Source: Streptomyces nymphaeiformis (lineage in GTDB: Bacteria; Actinomycetota; Actinomycetes; Streptomycetales; Streptomycetaceae). Taken from it: DNA of 64,000 nt. The stretch is from NCBI RefSeq assembly GCF_014203895.1, contig NZ_JACHJY010000005.1, positions 310,001 through 374,000 of the forward strand. Direction: 5' to 3'. Shown piece after piece: positions 32,050 through 40,700 of the stretch; the first letter of the stretch is position 1; each line of letters begins with the position of its first letter. A program made the position numbers and the translations under genes. Below the pieces are notes generated by a model. It did no database searches. It worked only from the letters and a program-made list of their open reading frames with translations, and was not told the DNA's origin.

Positions 32050-32688
32050 GTGGCAACGTTCCGACTCCAGGGCAGCAAAGTGCTCGCCGTGTCCATGACC
32101 GGCGACGCCGTGAAGGCGAAGAACGGCTCGATGGTCGCCTACGACGGCCAGATGGCGTTCAAGAAGATGAGCGGCGGCGGTGAGGGCCTGCGCGGCATGG
32201 TGACCCGCCGGCTCACGGGTGAGCAGATGGAGGTGATGGAGGTGCGCGGCCAGGGGACCTGCTGGTTCGCCGACCGGGCCTCCGAGATCAATCTCGTCTC
32301 GCTGCACGGCGACAAGCTGTGGGTGGAGGCGAGCAACCTGCTCGCGACCGACGCGGGGCTGCGCACCGGCACCACCTTCACGGGGCTGCGCGGCGGCGCC
32401 ACCGGCAACGGGCTCTTCACCACGACCGTCGAGGGCACGGGCCAGGCGGCGATCATGTCGGACGGTCCGGCGGTGGTGCTGCGGGTGACCCCCCAGTACC
32501 CGCTCCAGGTCGACCCGGGCGCGTACATCGCCCATCAGGGCAACCTCCAGCAGCACTTCCAGTCCGGGGTGACCTTCCGCACCCTCATGGGCGAGGGCGG
32601 CGGCGAGGCCTTCCAGATCCGCTTCGAGGGCGACGGGCTCGTGTACGTGCAGCCGAGCGAGCGGAACACGATCGGGGGCGACGTCTGA
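32050..32688 (+). CDS. AIM24 family protein 1
   Basis: A 212-residue AIM24-family protein, a Gly-rich beta fold related to the TRAP-like domain. It shows the family pattern: VKAKNGSMVAYDG, GLRGMVTRRLTGE, a repeat of short strands, and FTGLRGGATGNGLFTT. AIM24 in yeast mitochondria helps shape cristae; bacterial roles are unknown. GTG at 32050 has no ribosome site and TACCTT ends 6 nt before it, so the mRNA is probably leaderless. Its stop shares bases with the next ATG (TGATG). Confidence 0.85.
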   Translation: MATFRLQGSKVLAVSMTGDAVKAKNGSMVAYDGQMAFKKMSGGGEGLRGMVTRRLTGEQMEVMEVRGQGTCWFADRASEINLVSLHGDKLWVEASNLLATDAGLRTGTTFTGLRGGATGNGLFTTTVEGTGQAAIMSDGPAVVLRVTPQYPLQVDPGAYIAHQGNLQQHFQSGVTFRTLMGEGGGEAFQIRFEGDGLVYVQPSERNTIGGDV

Positions 32689-33338
32689 TGCCGTTCCGCG
32701 AGATCAACTCGAAGATGGTCGAGGCGACCGTCATCCCAGGGCAGCGGATGTTCAGTCAGCGCGGCGCGATGCTCGCGTACCGCGGCGACGTCACTTTCAC
32801 GCCGAACATCGCGGGCGGCCAGGGCGGCCTGATGTCGATGATCGGCCGCCGGGTGGCGGGCGAGGCGACCCCGCTGATGACGGTCGAGGGCAACGGCACG
32901 GTGATGTTCGGGCACGGCGGCCACCACATCCAGGTGATCGCGCTGACGGGCGACACCCTGTACGTGGAGGCCGACCGGCTGCTCGCCTTCGACGGGACGC
33001 TGGAGCAGGGCACGATGTTCATGGGCTCGCAGGGCGGGGTCATGGGCATGGTCCGCGGCCAGGTGACCGGGCAGGGCCTCTTCACGACGACCCTGAAGGG
33101 CCACGGCTCGGTGGCCGTCATGGCGCACGGCGGCGTCATCGAGCTGCCGATCTCCCCGGGCCGCCCGGTGCACGTGGACCCGCAGGCGTACGTGGCGCAC
33201 CACGGCGACGTGCGGAACAAGCTGTCCACGGCGCTGGGCTGGCGCGACATGGTGGGGCGCGGCTCGGGCGAGGCGTTCCAGCTGGAGCTGAGCGGCAGCG
33301 GCGCGGTGTACGTCCAGGCCTCGGAGGAGAAGCTGTGA
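32688..33338 (+). CDS. AIM24 family protein 2
   Basis: A 216-residue AIM24-family protein clearly paralogous to gene 1: FSQRGAMLAYRGDVTF, SMIGRRVAGE, MGSQGGVMGMVRGQVTGQGLFTT, and an end GSGAVYVQASEEKL like the GDGLVYVQPSE of gene 1. ATG at 32688 overlaps the previous stop by one base, and its own stop overlaps the next GTG (GTGA). All three proteins should be made in fixed proportion, which suggests a hetero-oligomer. Confidence 0.87.
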   Translation: MPFREINSKMVEATVIPGQRMFSQRGAMLAYRGDVTFTPNIAGGQGGLMSMIGRRVAGEATPLMTVEGNGTVMFGHGGHHIQVIALTGDTLYVEADRLLAFDGTLEQGTMFMGSQGGVMGMVRGQVTGQGLFTTTLKGHGSVAVMAHGGVIELPISPGRPVHVDPQAYVAHHGDVRNKLSTALGWRDMVGRGSGEAFQLELSGSGAVYVQASEEKL

Positions 33339-34120
33339 GCACCCCTGTCATCCACGACCCGCACTCCCTGCCGTCGGACGACAACGTCAATCCGTACACC
33401 TTCTGCGTGGAGCTCAAAGGGAGCCAATGGTTCCTCCAGAAGGGGAAGATGATCGCCTACTACGGGCGGATCGAGTTCAACGGCATCGGGCACGGCCGTC
33501 TCGACCGGCTGGTGCGGACGTCGTTCCACTCGCCGCTGCACGCGAGCGACTGGGTGGTGGCCGAGGGCAGCGGGAAGATGCTGCTCGCGGACCGGGCGTT
33601 CGACGTGAACTCGTACGACCTGGACGAGGGCAACCTGACGATCCGCTCGGGGAACCTGCTGGCCTACCAGCCGACGCTGGCGCTGAAGCAGTCGATCGTG
33701 CCGGGGTTCGTGACGCTGATCGGCACGGGCAAGTTCGTGGCCGCGTCGAACGGTCCGGTGGTCTTCATGGAGCCGCCGATGCGGGTGGACCCGCAGGCGC
33801 TGGTGGGCTGGGCGGACTGCCCTTCGCCCTGCCACCATTACGACCACGGGTACATGACGGGCGTGATGGGCGGGGTCCGCGCGCTGACGGGGATCGGCGG
33901 GACCTCGGGCGAGGAGCACCAGTTCGAGTTCGTCGGTGCGGGTACGGTACTGCTGCAGTCGACGGAGCTGCTGATGCCGGAGCGGGCGATCGGCGCGCCG
34001 CCGGCGCAGGCGGGTGTTCCGGGCGGGCACGGGGCGTCTGGTTCCGGCCAGGGGCCGCTCGGCGCGGTACCGCGTCTTCCCGGCCAGCTCGGTGACCTCC
34101 AGCGTCGCTTCGGTCTGTGA
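33335..34120 (+). CDS. AIM24 family protein 3
   Basis: A 261-residue AIM24-family protein, the most diverged of the three. The core (about 15-215) has QKGKMIAYYGRIEF, LVRTSFHSPLHASDWVV and FEFVGAGTVLLQSTELL. It carries a cysteine/histidine-bearing insert (DCPSPCHHYDHGY) that could bind metal, and a C-terminal Gly/Pro/Gln tail (about 222-261). GTG at 33335 overlaps the previous stop. Function unknown. Confidence 0.83.
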   Translation: MSTPVIHDPHSLPSDDNVNPYTFCVELKGSQWFLQKGKMIAYYGRIEFNGIGHGRLDRLVRTSFHSPLHASDWVVAEGSGKMLLADRAFDVNSYDLDEGNLTIRSGNLLAYQPTLALKQSIVPGFVTLIGTGKFVAASNGPVVFMEPPMRVDPQALVGWADCPSPCHHYDHGYMTGVMGGVRALTGIGGTSGEEHQFEFVGAGTVLLQSTELLMPERAIGAPPAQAGVPGGHGASGSGQGPLGAVPRLPGQLGDLQRRFGL

Positions 34121-34171
34121 GCGGTAGTCTGCGGAGTGTGACGTGATCGAACGCGCGCTCCCAGACTTCGT

Positions 34172-34197
34172 CAAGTATTCAACTTCTTAGGTAGAAT
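34172..34197 (+). promoter_or_regulatory. Promoter and candidate operator of marR
   Basis: TAGAAT (34192-34197), a near-perfect -10, ends 6 nt before the ATG, so the mRNA should be leaderless. An AT-rich dyad AAGT-N5-ACTT (34173-34185) overlaps the spacer, in the style of MarR operators. Confidence 0.55.
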
Positions 34198-34203
34198 CCA
34201 TAT

Positions 34204-34680
34204 ATGGAGACCGAGACCGCCACCCCCTGGCTCACCGACGGCGAGCAATGCGCCTGGCGCACGTTCCTGGACGTCCAGAGAATGCTGACGTACCAGCTGG
34301 AGCGGGACCTCCAGCCCTTCGGCCTGACGATGAACGACTACGAGATCCTGGTGAACCTCTCGGAGTCGGCGGAGCGGCGGCTGCGCATGAGCGACCTCGC
34401 CGCCGCCACCCTCCAGTCGAAGAGCCGACTCTCCCACCAGATCACCCGCATGGAGAACGCCGGGCTCGTCCGCCGCGAGAACTGCGAGTCCGACCGCCGC
34501 GGGCTCTACGCCGTCCTCACCGACGACGGCATGGAGACCATGCGCAAGGTCGCCCCGCACCACGTCGAGTCCGTGCGCAAGCACTTCATCGACCAGCTCA
34601 GCGGCGAGGCACTCGGCGACCTCCACGAGTCCCTGAAGCCGGTCGCCGAGCAGCTCCGCGGCCGCCGCGGGAAGCCGTGA
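34204..34680 (+). CDS. MarR-family transcriptional regulator
   Basis: A 158-residue MarR protein: N-terminal dimer helix (ERDLQPFGLTMNDYEILVNL), winged HTH at about 65-105 (MSDLAAATLQSKSRLSHQITRM) with wing CESDRRG, and a C-terminal helix. The single cysteine in the wing region could sense oxidant (inference). It sits between the AIM24 operon and a bidirectional terminator and has its own leaderless promoter. Confidence 0.92.
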   Translation: METETATPWLTDGEQCAWRTFLDVQRMLTYQLERDLQPFGLTMNDYEILVNLSESAERRLRMSDLAAATLQSKSRLSHQITRMENAGLVRRENCESDRRGLYAVLTDDGMETMRKVAPHHVESVRKHFIDQLSGEALGDLHESLKPVAEQLRGRRGKP

Positions 34681-34689
34681 CCTGACAGA

Positions 34690-34734
34690 GTACGAAGAGG
34701 GCCTCTCCGGTCACCGGAGAGGCCCTCTTCGTAC
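34690..34734. terminator. Bidirectional terminator marR / meaB
   Basis: Near-perfect palindrome of 45 bp, arms of up to 22 bp beginning GTACGAAGAGGGCC, with a TCA-type loop. It lies 10 nt after the marR stop and 10 nt before the convergent meaB stop. Confidence 0.9.
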
Positions 34735-34743
34735 GTACCGGCG

Positions 34744-35700
34744 TCAGTTTCCGGTCAGGCTCGCGACCAGCTCGTCGGAGGCCGCGTACGGGTCGAGGTC
34801 GCCCGCGACGATCCGCTCCGCCAGCGCGTCGAGGCGCCGGTCGCCGTGCAGGTCGCCGATCCGCTCGCGCAGGGCGGTGACCGCGATGGTCTCCACCTCG
34901 CGCGCCGCACGGGCCCGGCGGCGCTCCGCCAGGACCCCGTGCTCCTCCATCCAGGCGCGGTGCTTCTCCAGGGCCTCCACGACCTCGTCGACGCCCTCGC
35001 CGCGCGCCGCGACCGTCTTCACGATCGGCGGCCGCCAGTCGCCGGCGGCCCGCGCCTCTCCCAGGCCCAGCATGTGGTTGAGCTCGCGGGCGGTGGCGTC
35101 CGCGCCGTCCCGGTCGGCCTTGTTCACCACGTACACGTCGCCGATCTCCAGGATGCCCGCCTTCGCGGCCTGGATGCCGTCGCCCATGCCCGGCGCGAGC
35201 AGCACGACGGAGGTGTCGGCCTGGGAGGCGATCTCCACCTCCGACTGCCCGACGCCGACGGTCTCCACGAGGATCACCTCGCAGCCGGCCGCGTCCAGGA
35301 CGCGGATGGCCTGCGGGGCGGACCAGGCGAGCCCGCCGAGGTGGCCGCGGGTCGCCATGGAGCGGATGTAGACGCCCGGGTCGGAGGCGTGCTCCGACAT
35401 CCGGACCCGGTCACCGAGCAGCGCGCCCCCGCTGAACGGCGAGGACGGGTCGACGGCGAGCACGCCGACCCGCTTGCCCGCCCGGCGGTACGCGGAGACC
35501 AGCGCGGACGTCGACGTGGACTTGCCCACGCCCGGCGAGCCGGTGAGGCCCACCACGTACGCGCCGCCGGTGAGCGGCGCGAGCGCCGCCATCACCTCGC
35601 GCAGCTGCGGGGACGCCCCCTCCACGAGCGAGATCAGCCGGGCCACCGCACGCGGCCTGCCCTCCCGTGCCTGGGCGACGAGTTCGGGGACGTCCACCAT
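34744..35700 (-). CDS. meaB: MeaB-type GTPase, chaperone of B12-dependent mutases
   Basis: A 318-residue P-loop GTPase (MeaB/ArgK family, SIMIBI class) that protects and reloads B12-dependent acyl-CoA mutases. Motifs: Walker A GSPGVGKST (54-62), switch segment VDPSSPFSGGALLGDRVRM, ETVGVGQSE and base motif NKAD. The C-terminal dimerisation arm is present. ATG at 35700 is 24 bp after the thiolase stop, so the two form an operon. Clients could include IcmA and a methylmalonyl-CoA mutase coded elsewhere. Confidence 0.95.
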   Translation of the reverse strand: MVDVPELVAQAREGRPRAVARLISLVEGASPQLREVMAALAPLTGGAYVVGLTGSPGVGKSTSTSALVSAYRRAGKRVGVLAVDPSSPFSGGALLGDRVRMSEHASDPGVYIRSMATRGHLGGLAWSAPQAIRVLDAAGCEVILVETVGVGQSEVEIASQADTSVVLLAPGMGDGIQAAKAGILEIGDVYVVNKADRDGADATARELNHMLGLGEARAAGDWRPPIVKTVAARGEGVDEVVEALEKHRAWMEEHGVLAERRRARAAREVETIAVTALRERIGDLHGDRRLDALAERIVAGDLDPYAASDELVASLTGN

Positions 35701-35724
35701 CTGCGCTGCTCCTCGATTGCCGGA

Positions 35725-36927
35725 TTACTTGCCGGAGACCTTGACGATCAGGGCGTCGCCCTGGCCGCCGCCGCCGCAGAGGGCGGCCGCGCCGATGCCG
35801 CCGCCGCGCCGCTTGAGCTCCAGGGCCAGGTGGAGCACGAGACGGGCGCCGGACATGCCGATGGGGTGACCGAGGGCGATCGCGCCGCCGTTGACGTTCA
35901 CCTTCTCGGGGGTAACGCCGAGGTCCTTCATTGACTGGACGGCGACGGCGGCGAAGGCCTCGTTGATCTCGATCAGGTCGAGGTCGTCGACGCTCAGGCC
36001 GTCCTTCTTCAGGGCGTTCAGGATCGCGTTGGACGGCTGCGACTGCAGCGAGTTGTCCGGGCCCGCGACGTTGCCGTGGGCGCCGATCTCGGCGATCCAC
36101 TCCAGGCCCAGCTCCTCGGCCTTGGCCTTGCTCATCACGACGACGGCGGCGGCGCCGTCCGAGATCTGCGAGGAGGTGCCGGCGGTGATGGTGCCGTCCT
36201 TGGTGAAGGCCGGACGGAGCTTGCCCAGGGACTCGACCGTGGTCTCCGCGCGGATGCCCTCGTCCTTGGAGAAGACGACGGGCTCGCCCTTGCGCTGCGG
36301 GATCTCGACCGGGGTGATCTCGGCCTCGAAGATGCCGTTCTTCTGGGCGGCGGCGGCGCGCTGGTGCGAGAGGGCGGCGATCTCGTCCTGCTCGGGGCGC
36401 TGGATGCCCAGGCGGGTGTTGTGCTTCTCCGTGGACTCGCCCATGGCGATGCCCTCGAAGGAGTCGGTGAGACCGTCGTACGCCATGGCGTCGAGCATCT
36501 CGATCGCGCCGTACTTGAAGCCCTCGCGGGACTTCGGGAGCAGGTGCGGGGCGTTGGTCATGGACTCCTGGCCGCCGGCGACGACGATGTCGAACTCGCC
36601 GGCGCGGATCAGCTGGTCGGCGAGGGCGATGGCGTCGAGGCCGGACAGACACACCTTGTTGATGGTGAGCGCCGGGACGTTCATCGGGATGCCGCCCTTG
36701 ACGGCCGCCTGGCGGGCGGGGATCTGGCCGGCGCCCGCCTGGAGCACCTGGCCCATGATCACGTACTGCACCTGGTCGCCGCCGATGCCGGCCCGGTCGA
36801 GGGCCGCCTTGATGGCGAAGCCGCCGAGGTCGGCGCCCGAGAAGGACTTGAGCGAGCCGAGGAGGCGACCCATGGGCGTGCGGGCGCCCGCGACGATCAC
36901 TGAGGTGGTACCGGTCGTTCCAGACAT
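35725..36927 (-). CDS. Acetyl-CoA acetyltransferase (thiolase)
   Basis: A 400-residue thiolase. The nucleophile cysteine is in NKVCLSGLDAI (near residue 90), with GGQESMTNAPH, the histidine in GGAIALGHPIGMSGAR, and the second cysteine in CGGGGQGDA. It joins or splits acetoacetyl-CoA. ATG at 36927 has AAGGGG about 9 nt upstream; an upstream frame of 38 codons lacks signals. TACATT at 36978-36973 is a possible -10. It forms an operon with meaB. Confidence 0.95.
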   Translation of the reverse strand: MSGTTGTTSVIVAGARTPMGRLLGSLKSFSGADLGGFAIKAALDRAGIGGDQVQYVIMGQVLQAGAGQIPARQAAVKGGIPMNVPALTINKVCLSGLDAIALADQLIRAGEFDIVVAGGQESMTNAPHLLPKSREGFKYGAIEMLDAMAYDGLTDSFEGIAMGESTEKHNTRLGIQRPEQDEIAALSHQRAAAAQKNGIFEAEITPVEIPQRKGEPVVFSKDEGIRAETTVESLGKLRPAFTKDGTITAGTSSQISDGAAAVVVMSKAKAEELGLEWIAEIGAHGNVAGPDNSLQSQPSNAILNALKKDGLSVDDLDLIEINEAFAAVAVQSMKDLGVTPEKVNVNGGAIALGHPIGMSGARLVLHLALELKRRGGGIGAAALCGGGGQGDALIVKVSGK

Positions 36928-37064
36928 GAGGCACGGCCCCTTGGGATGAGGAGTGAACGAGGGTTTACCGCCAATGTACTGAGCGGTGCGGCGCGCGGTC
37001 ACCGGCCGAAAGGTGTGATCGCGCGCACGTTGCGTAACCACCCTTCCAGCGGTGCACTGGAGGC

Positions 37065-37517
37065 ATGCTGACGCGTATCGACCACATCGGGATCGCCTGC
37101 TTCGACCTGGACAAGACCGTCGAGTTCTACCGTGCCACGTACGGTTTCGAGGTCTACCACTCCGAGGTCAACGAGGAGCAGGGCGTCCGCGAGGCCATGC
37201 TCAAGATCAACGCCACCGACGACGGCGGGGCCTCGTACCTCCAGCTCCTCGAGCCCACCCGGGAGGACTCCGCGGTGGGCAAGTGGCTCGCCAAGAACGG
37301 CGAGGGCGTGCACCACATCGCCTTCGGCACCGCGGACGTCGACGGCGATGCCGAGGCCATCCGCGGCAAGGGCGTCCGCGTCCTCTACGACGAGCCGCGG
37401 ATCGGCTCCATGGGCTCCCGGATCACCTTCCTCCACCCCAAGGACTGCCACGGCGTCCTGACGGAACTGGTCACCTCGGCCGAGCCGTCGGCTGACCACT
37501 CCTCAGCGGAGCACTGA
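37065..37517 (+). CDS. mce: Methylmalonyl-CoA epimerase
   Basis: A 150-residue vicinal-oxygen-chelate protein that swaps R- and S-methylmalonyl-CoA. Metal ligands are visible: H7 in IDHIGIAC, the E in LQLLEP, H in VHHIAFGT and E in LTELVT. GGAGG lies only 1 nt before the ATG, too close to act well, while TTGCGT (37030-37035), 17 nt, TGCACT (37053-37058) could give a leaderless mRNA. Product supplies 2S-methylmalonyl-CoA for PKS extension and mutase. Divergent from the thiolase-meaB operon. Confidence 0.94.
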   Translation: MLTRIDHIGIACFDLDKTVEFYRATYGFEVYHSEVNEEQGVREAMLKINATDDGGASYLQLLEPTREDSAVGKWLAKNGEGVHHIAFGTADVDGDAEAIRGKGVRVLYDEPRIGSMGSRITFLHPKDCHGVLTELVTSAEPSADHSSAEH

Positions 37518-37543
37518 CCTCCGGATTCCCGGCCCGGTAGAGT
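37514..37543 (+). promoter_or_regulatory. Candidate scy promoter
   Basis: CTGACC (37514-37519), 18 nt, TAGAGT (37538-37543). It would give a leader of about 180 nt before scy and starts inside the last codons of the epimerase gene. Confidence 0.4.
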
Positions 37544-37680
37544 GGGCGGCTCCGGGCCGGGGCCGGTCGGGGCCGCTCCGTGCGGCACCGAAGTCGGGAT
37601 GTCGGGGTCGTCCGATCTGCCACGATTCCCCGGGGGTCCGTCCTCGACCGTGAGGGCGTGCTCGTAGGAGTTGCGACCAG

Positions 37681-37717
37681 GGTTGGGGTCTCCCCTGCTC
37701 GAAGAGCTCGGGGAAGG
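37681..37717. repeat. Possible recurrent Streptomyces intergenic repeat
   Basis: The stretch GGGGTCTCCCCTGCTCGAAG followed by AGCTCGGGGAAGG resembles a short element I remember from many Streptomyces intergenic regions. If right, the scy leader contains it and the scy start must lie to its right, at 37731. Confidence 0.4.
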
Positions 37718-37730
37718 ATGGGACCGCGCA

Positions 37731-40700
37731 GTGCGGGGCTACGAACGCCAGGAGAGCCACCGAGCTGAAGACGACCATCTCGCCAGGTTCGAAGCCGAGA
37801 TGGACCGGCTGAAGACCGAGCGCGAGAAGGCCGTCCAGCATGCCGAGGACCTGGGCTACCAGGTCGAGGTCTTGCGTGCCAAACTCCACGAGGCGCGCCG
37901 CACCATCGCCTCCCGGCCCGCGTACGACAGCGCCGACATCGGCTACCAGGCCGAGCAGCTGCTGCGGAACGCGCAGGCGCAGGCCGAGCAGCTCCGCCAG
38001 GACGCCGAGCGCGAGCTGCGCGAGGCCCGCGCCCAGACGCAGCGGATCCTCCAGGAGCACGCCGAGCACCAGGCCCGGCTCCAGGCCGAGCTGCACAACG
38101 AGGCCGTCCAGCGCCGCCAGCAGCTCGACCAGGAGCTCAACGAGCGCCGCCAGACCGTCGAGGCGCACGTCAACGAGAACGTCGCCTGGGCGGAACAGCT
38201 GCGCGCCCGCACGGAGTCGCAGGCCCGCCGCCTGATGGAGGAGTCCCGCGCGGAGGCCGAGCAGTCCCTCGCCACCGCCCGCGCCGAGGCCACCCGGCTC
38301 GCCGAGGAGACCAGCCGCCGGGTCGGCACCGAGGCGGAGGCCGCCCGTGCCGAGGCCGAGGCGATTCTGCTGCGCGCCCGCAAGGACGCCGAGCGGCTCC
38401 TCGCCGCCGCCTCCAGCCAGGCGCAGGAGGCCACCAGCCACGCCGAGCAGCTCCGCTCCACCACCGCCACCGAGACCGACCAGGCCCGCCGGCAGGCCAC
38501 CGAGCTCTCCCGCGCCGCCGAACAGCGCATGCAGGAGGCCGAGGAGCGGCTCCGGGTCGCCCGCGTCGAGGCGGAGAAGGCCCTCACCGAGGCCAAGGAG
38601 GCCGCGGCCAGGCAGCTCTCCTCCGCCGAGCAGGTCAACGAGCAGCGCACCCGCACCGCCAAGACGGAGATCGCCCGGCTCGTCGGCGAGGCCACCAAGG
38701 AGGCCGAGGCGCTCAAGGCCGAGGCCGAGGAGAAGCTCCGCGAGGCGACCGCCGAGGCGGAGAAGCTCGTCTCCGAGGCCTCCGAGAAGGCCGTCACGGC
38801 CGCCGCCGAGGACTCCGCCGCCGCGCTCGCGAAGGCCGCCCGCAGCGCCGAGGAGATCCTCACCAAGGCCTCGGAGGACGCCCGGGAGACCACCCGCAAG
38901 GCCGCCGAGGAGGCCGAGCGGGTCCGCCGCGAGGCCGAGACCGAGGCGGACCGGCTGCGCGCCGAGGCCGGGGAGCAGGCCGACGAGCTGCTCGGTTCGG
39001 CGAAGGACGACACCAAGGAGTACCGCGCCAAGACGGTCGAGCTCCAGGAGGAGGCCCGGCGGCTGCGCGGCGAGGCCGAGCAGCTGCGCGCCGAGGCCAT
39101 CGACGAGGGCGAGCGGATCCGCGGCGAGGCCCGGCGCGAGGCCCTCCAGCAGATCGAGGAGGCGGCCAGGACCGCCGAGGAGCTCCTCACCAAGGCCCGT
39201 ACGGACGCCGAGGAGCAGCGCGCCAAGGCCGGCGCCGAGAGCGAGCGGGTCAAGTCGGAGGCGATGGAGCGCGCCCAGACGCTCCGGACCCAGGCCGAGG
39301 AGACCCTGGAGCGCACCCGCGCCGAGGCCGAGCGGCTGCGCGCCGAGGCCGAGGAGCAGGCCGAGTCGGTGACGGCCGCGGCCGAGGAGGCCGCCGCCGG
39401 GCTGCGCGCGGACGCCGAGCGGGCCGCCGAGGCGCGCCGCGCGGAGGCCGCCGAGGAGCTGACCCGGCTGCACACCGACGCCGAGGCGAAGGTCGCGGCC
39501 GCCGGCGAGGAGCTCACCGACGCGCGGGCCGAGGGCGAGCGGATCCGGCGCGAGGCCGCCGAGGAGACGGAGCGGCTGCGGACCGAGGCCGCCGAGCGGA
39601 TCCGTACGCTGCGTGAGCAGGCCGAGCAGGAGGCCGAGCGGCTGCGCGCCGAGGCCGCGTCGGACGCGTCGACCGCGCGTACCGAGGCGGAGTCCGCGGC
39701 CGTACGGCTGCGCACGGAGGCGTCCGAGGACGCCGAGCGGCTGCGCACGGAGGCCCAGGAGACCGCCGACCGGGTGCGGGCCGAGGCCGCCGCGGCCGCC
39801 GAGCGGGTGGCCGCCGAGGCCGCCGAGGCGCTGGCCGCCGCGCAGGACGAGGCCGTCCGGCGCCGCCGGGAGGCCGAGGAGACCCTGGAGTCGGCCCGTT
39901 CCGAGGCCGGCCGGGAGCGCGAGCACGCCCGGGAGCAGTCCGAGGAGCTCCTCGCCGCCGCCCGCAAGCGGGTGGAGGAGGCGCAGACCGAGGCGCAGCG
40001 CCTGGTCGAGGAGGCGGACACGCGGGCGACCGAGATGGTCGCCGCCGCCTCGCGAGCCGCCCAGGAGGTGCGGGACTCGGTGGCCGGTCTGCGGGAGCAG
40101 GCCGAGGAGGAGATCGCCGGGCTGCGCAGCGCCGCCGAGCACGCGGCCGAGCGGACCCGCACCGAGGCGCAGGAGGAGGCGGACCGGGTCCGTTCCGACG
40201 CGTACGAGGAGCGGGAGCGGGCGTCCGAGGACGCCGCCGCCACGCGGGCGCGTGCCCAGGAGGAGTCGGAGGCCGCGAAGGCGCTGGCGGAGCGGACGGT
40301 CACGGACGCGCTCGCCGAGGCGGAGAAGCTGCGGGCGGACACCGCGGAGTACGCGCAGCGGGTACGGACGGAGGTCACGGACTCGCTGGCCTCGGCCGAG
40401 CAGGACGCGGCCCGCACCCGTGCGGACGCCCGCGACGACGCGAACCGGATCCGTTCGGAGGCGGCCGACCGCGCCGAGACGGCGCTCGGCGAGGCCCGCG
40501 CGGAGGCGGAGCGGATCGGGGCCGAGGCGGAGCAGGTCCTCGACGAGGCCCGGCAGGCGGCGGACAAGCGTCGTGCGGACGCCGCCGAGCAGGCGGACGC
40601 GCTGATCGGCGAGGCCACGACGGAGGCCGAGCGGATCGGGGCCGAGGCCGCCGAGCTGCGGGCGGAGGCCGAGCGGCTCAAGGTCGACGGCGAGGCGCAC

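Noticed and set aside
26081..37517. icmA, meaB, thiolase and epimerase as part of the PKS cluster
   Set aside because: They are separated from the cluster by scy, filP and exporters and are typical core genes of streptomycetes, so physical link to the cluster is probably chance.
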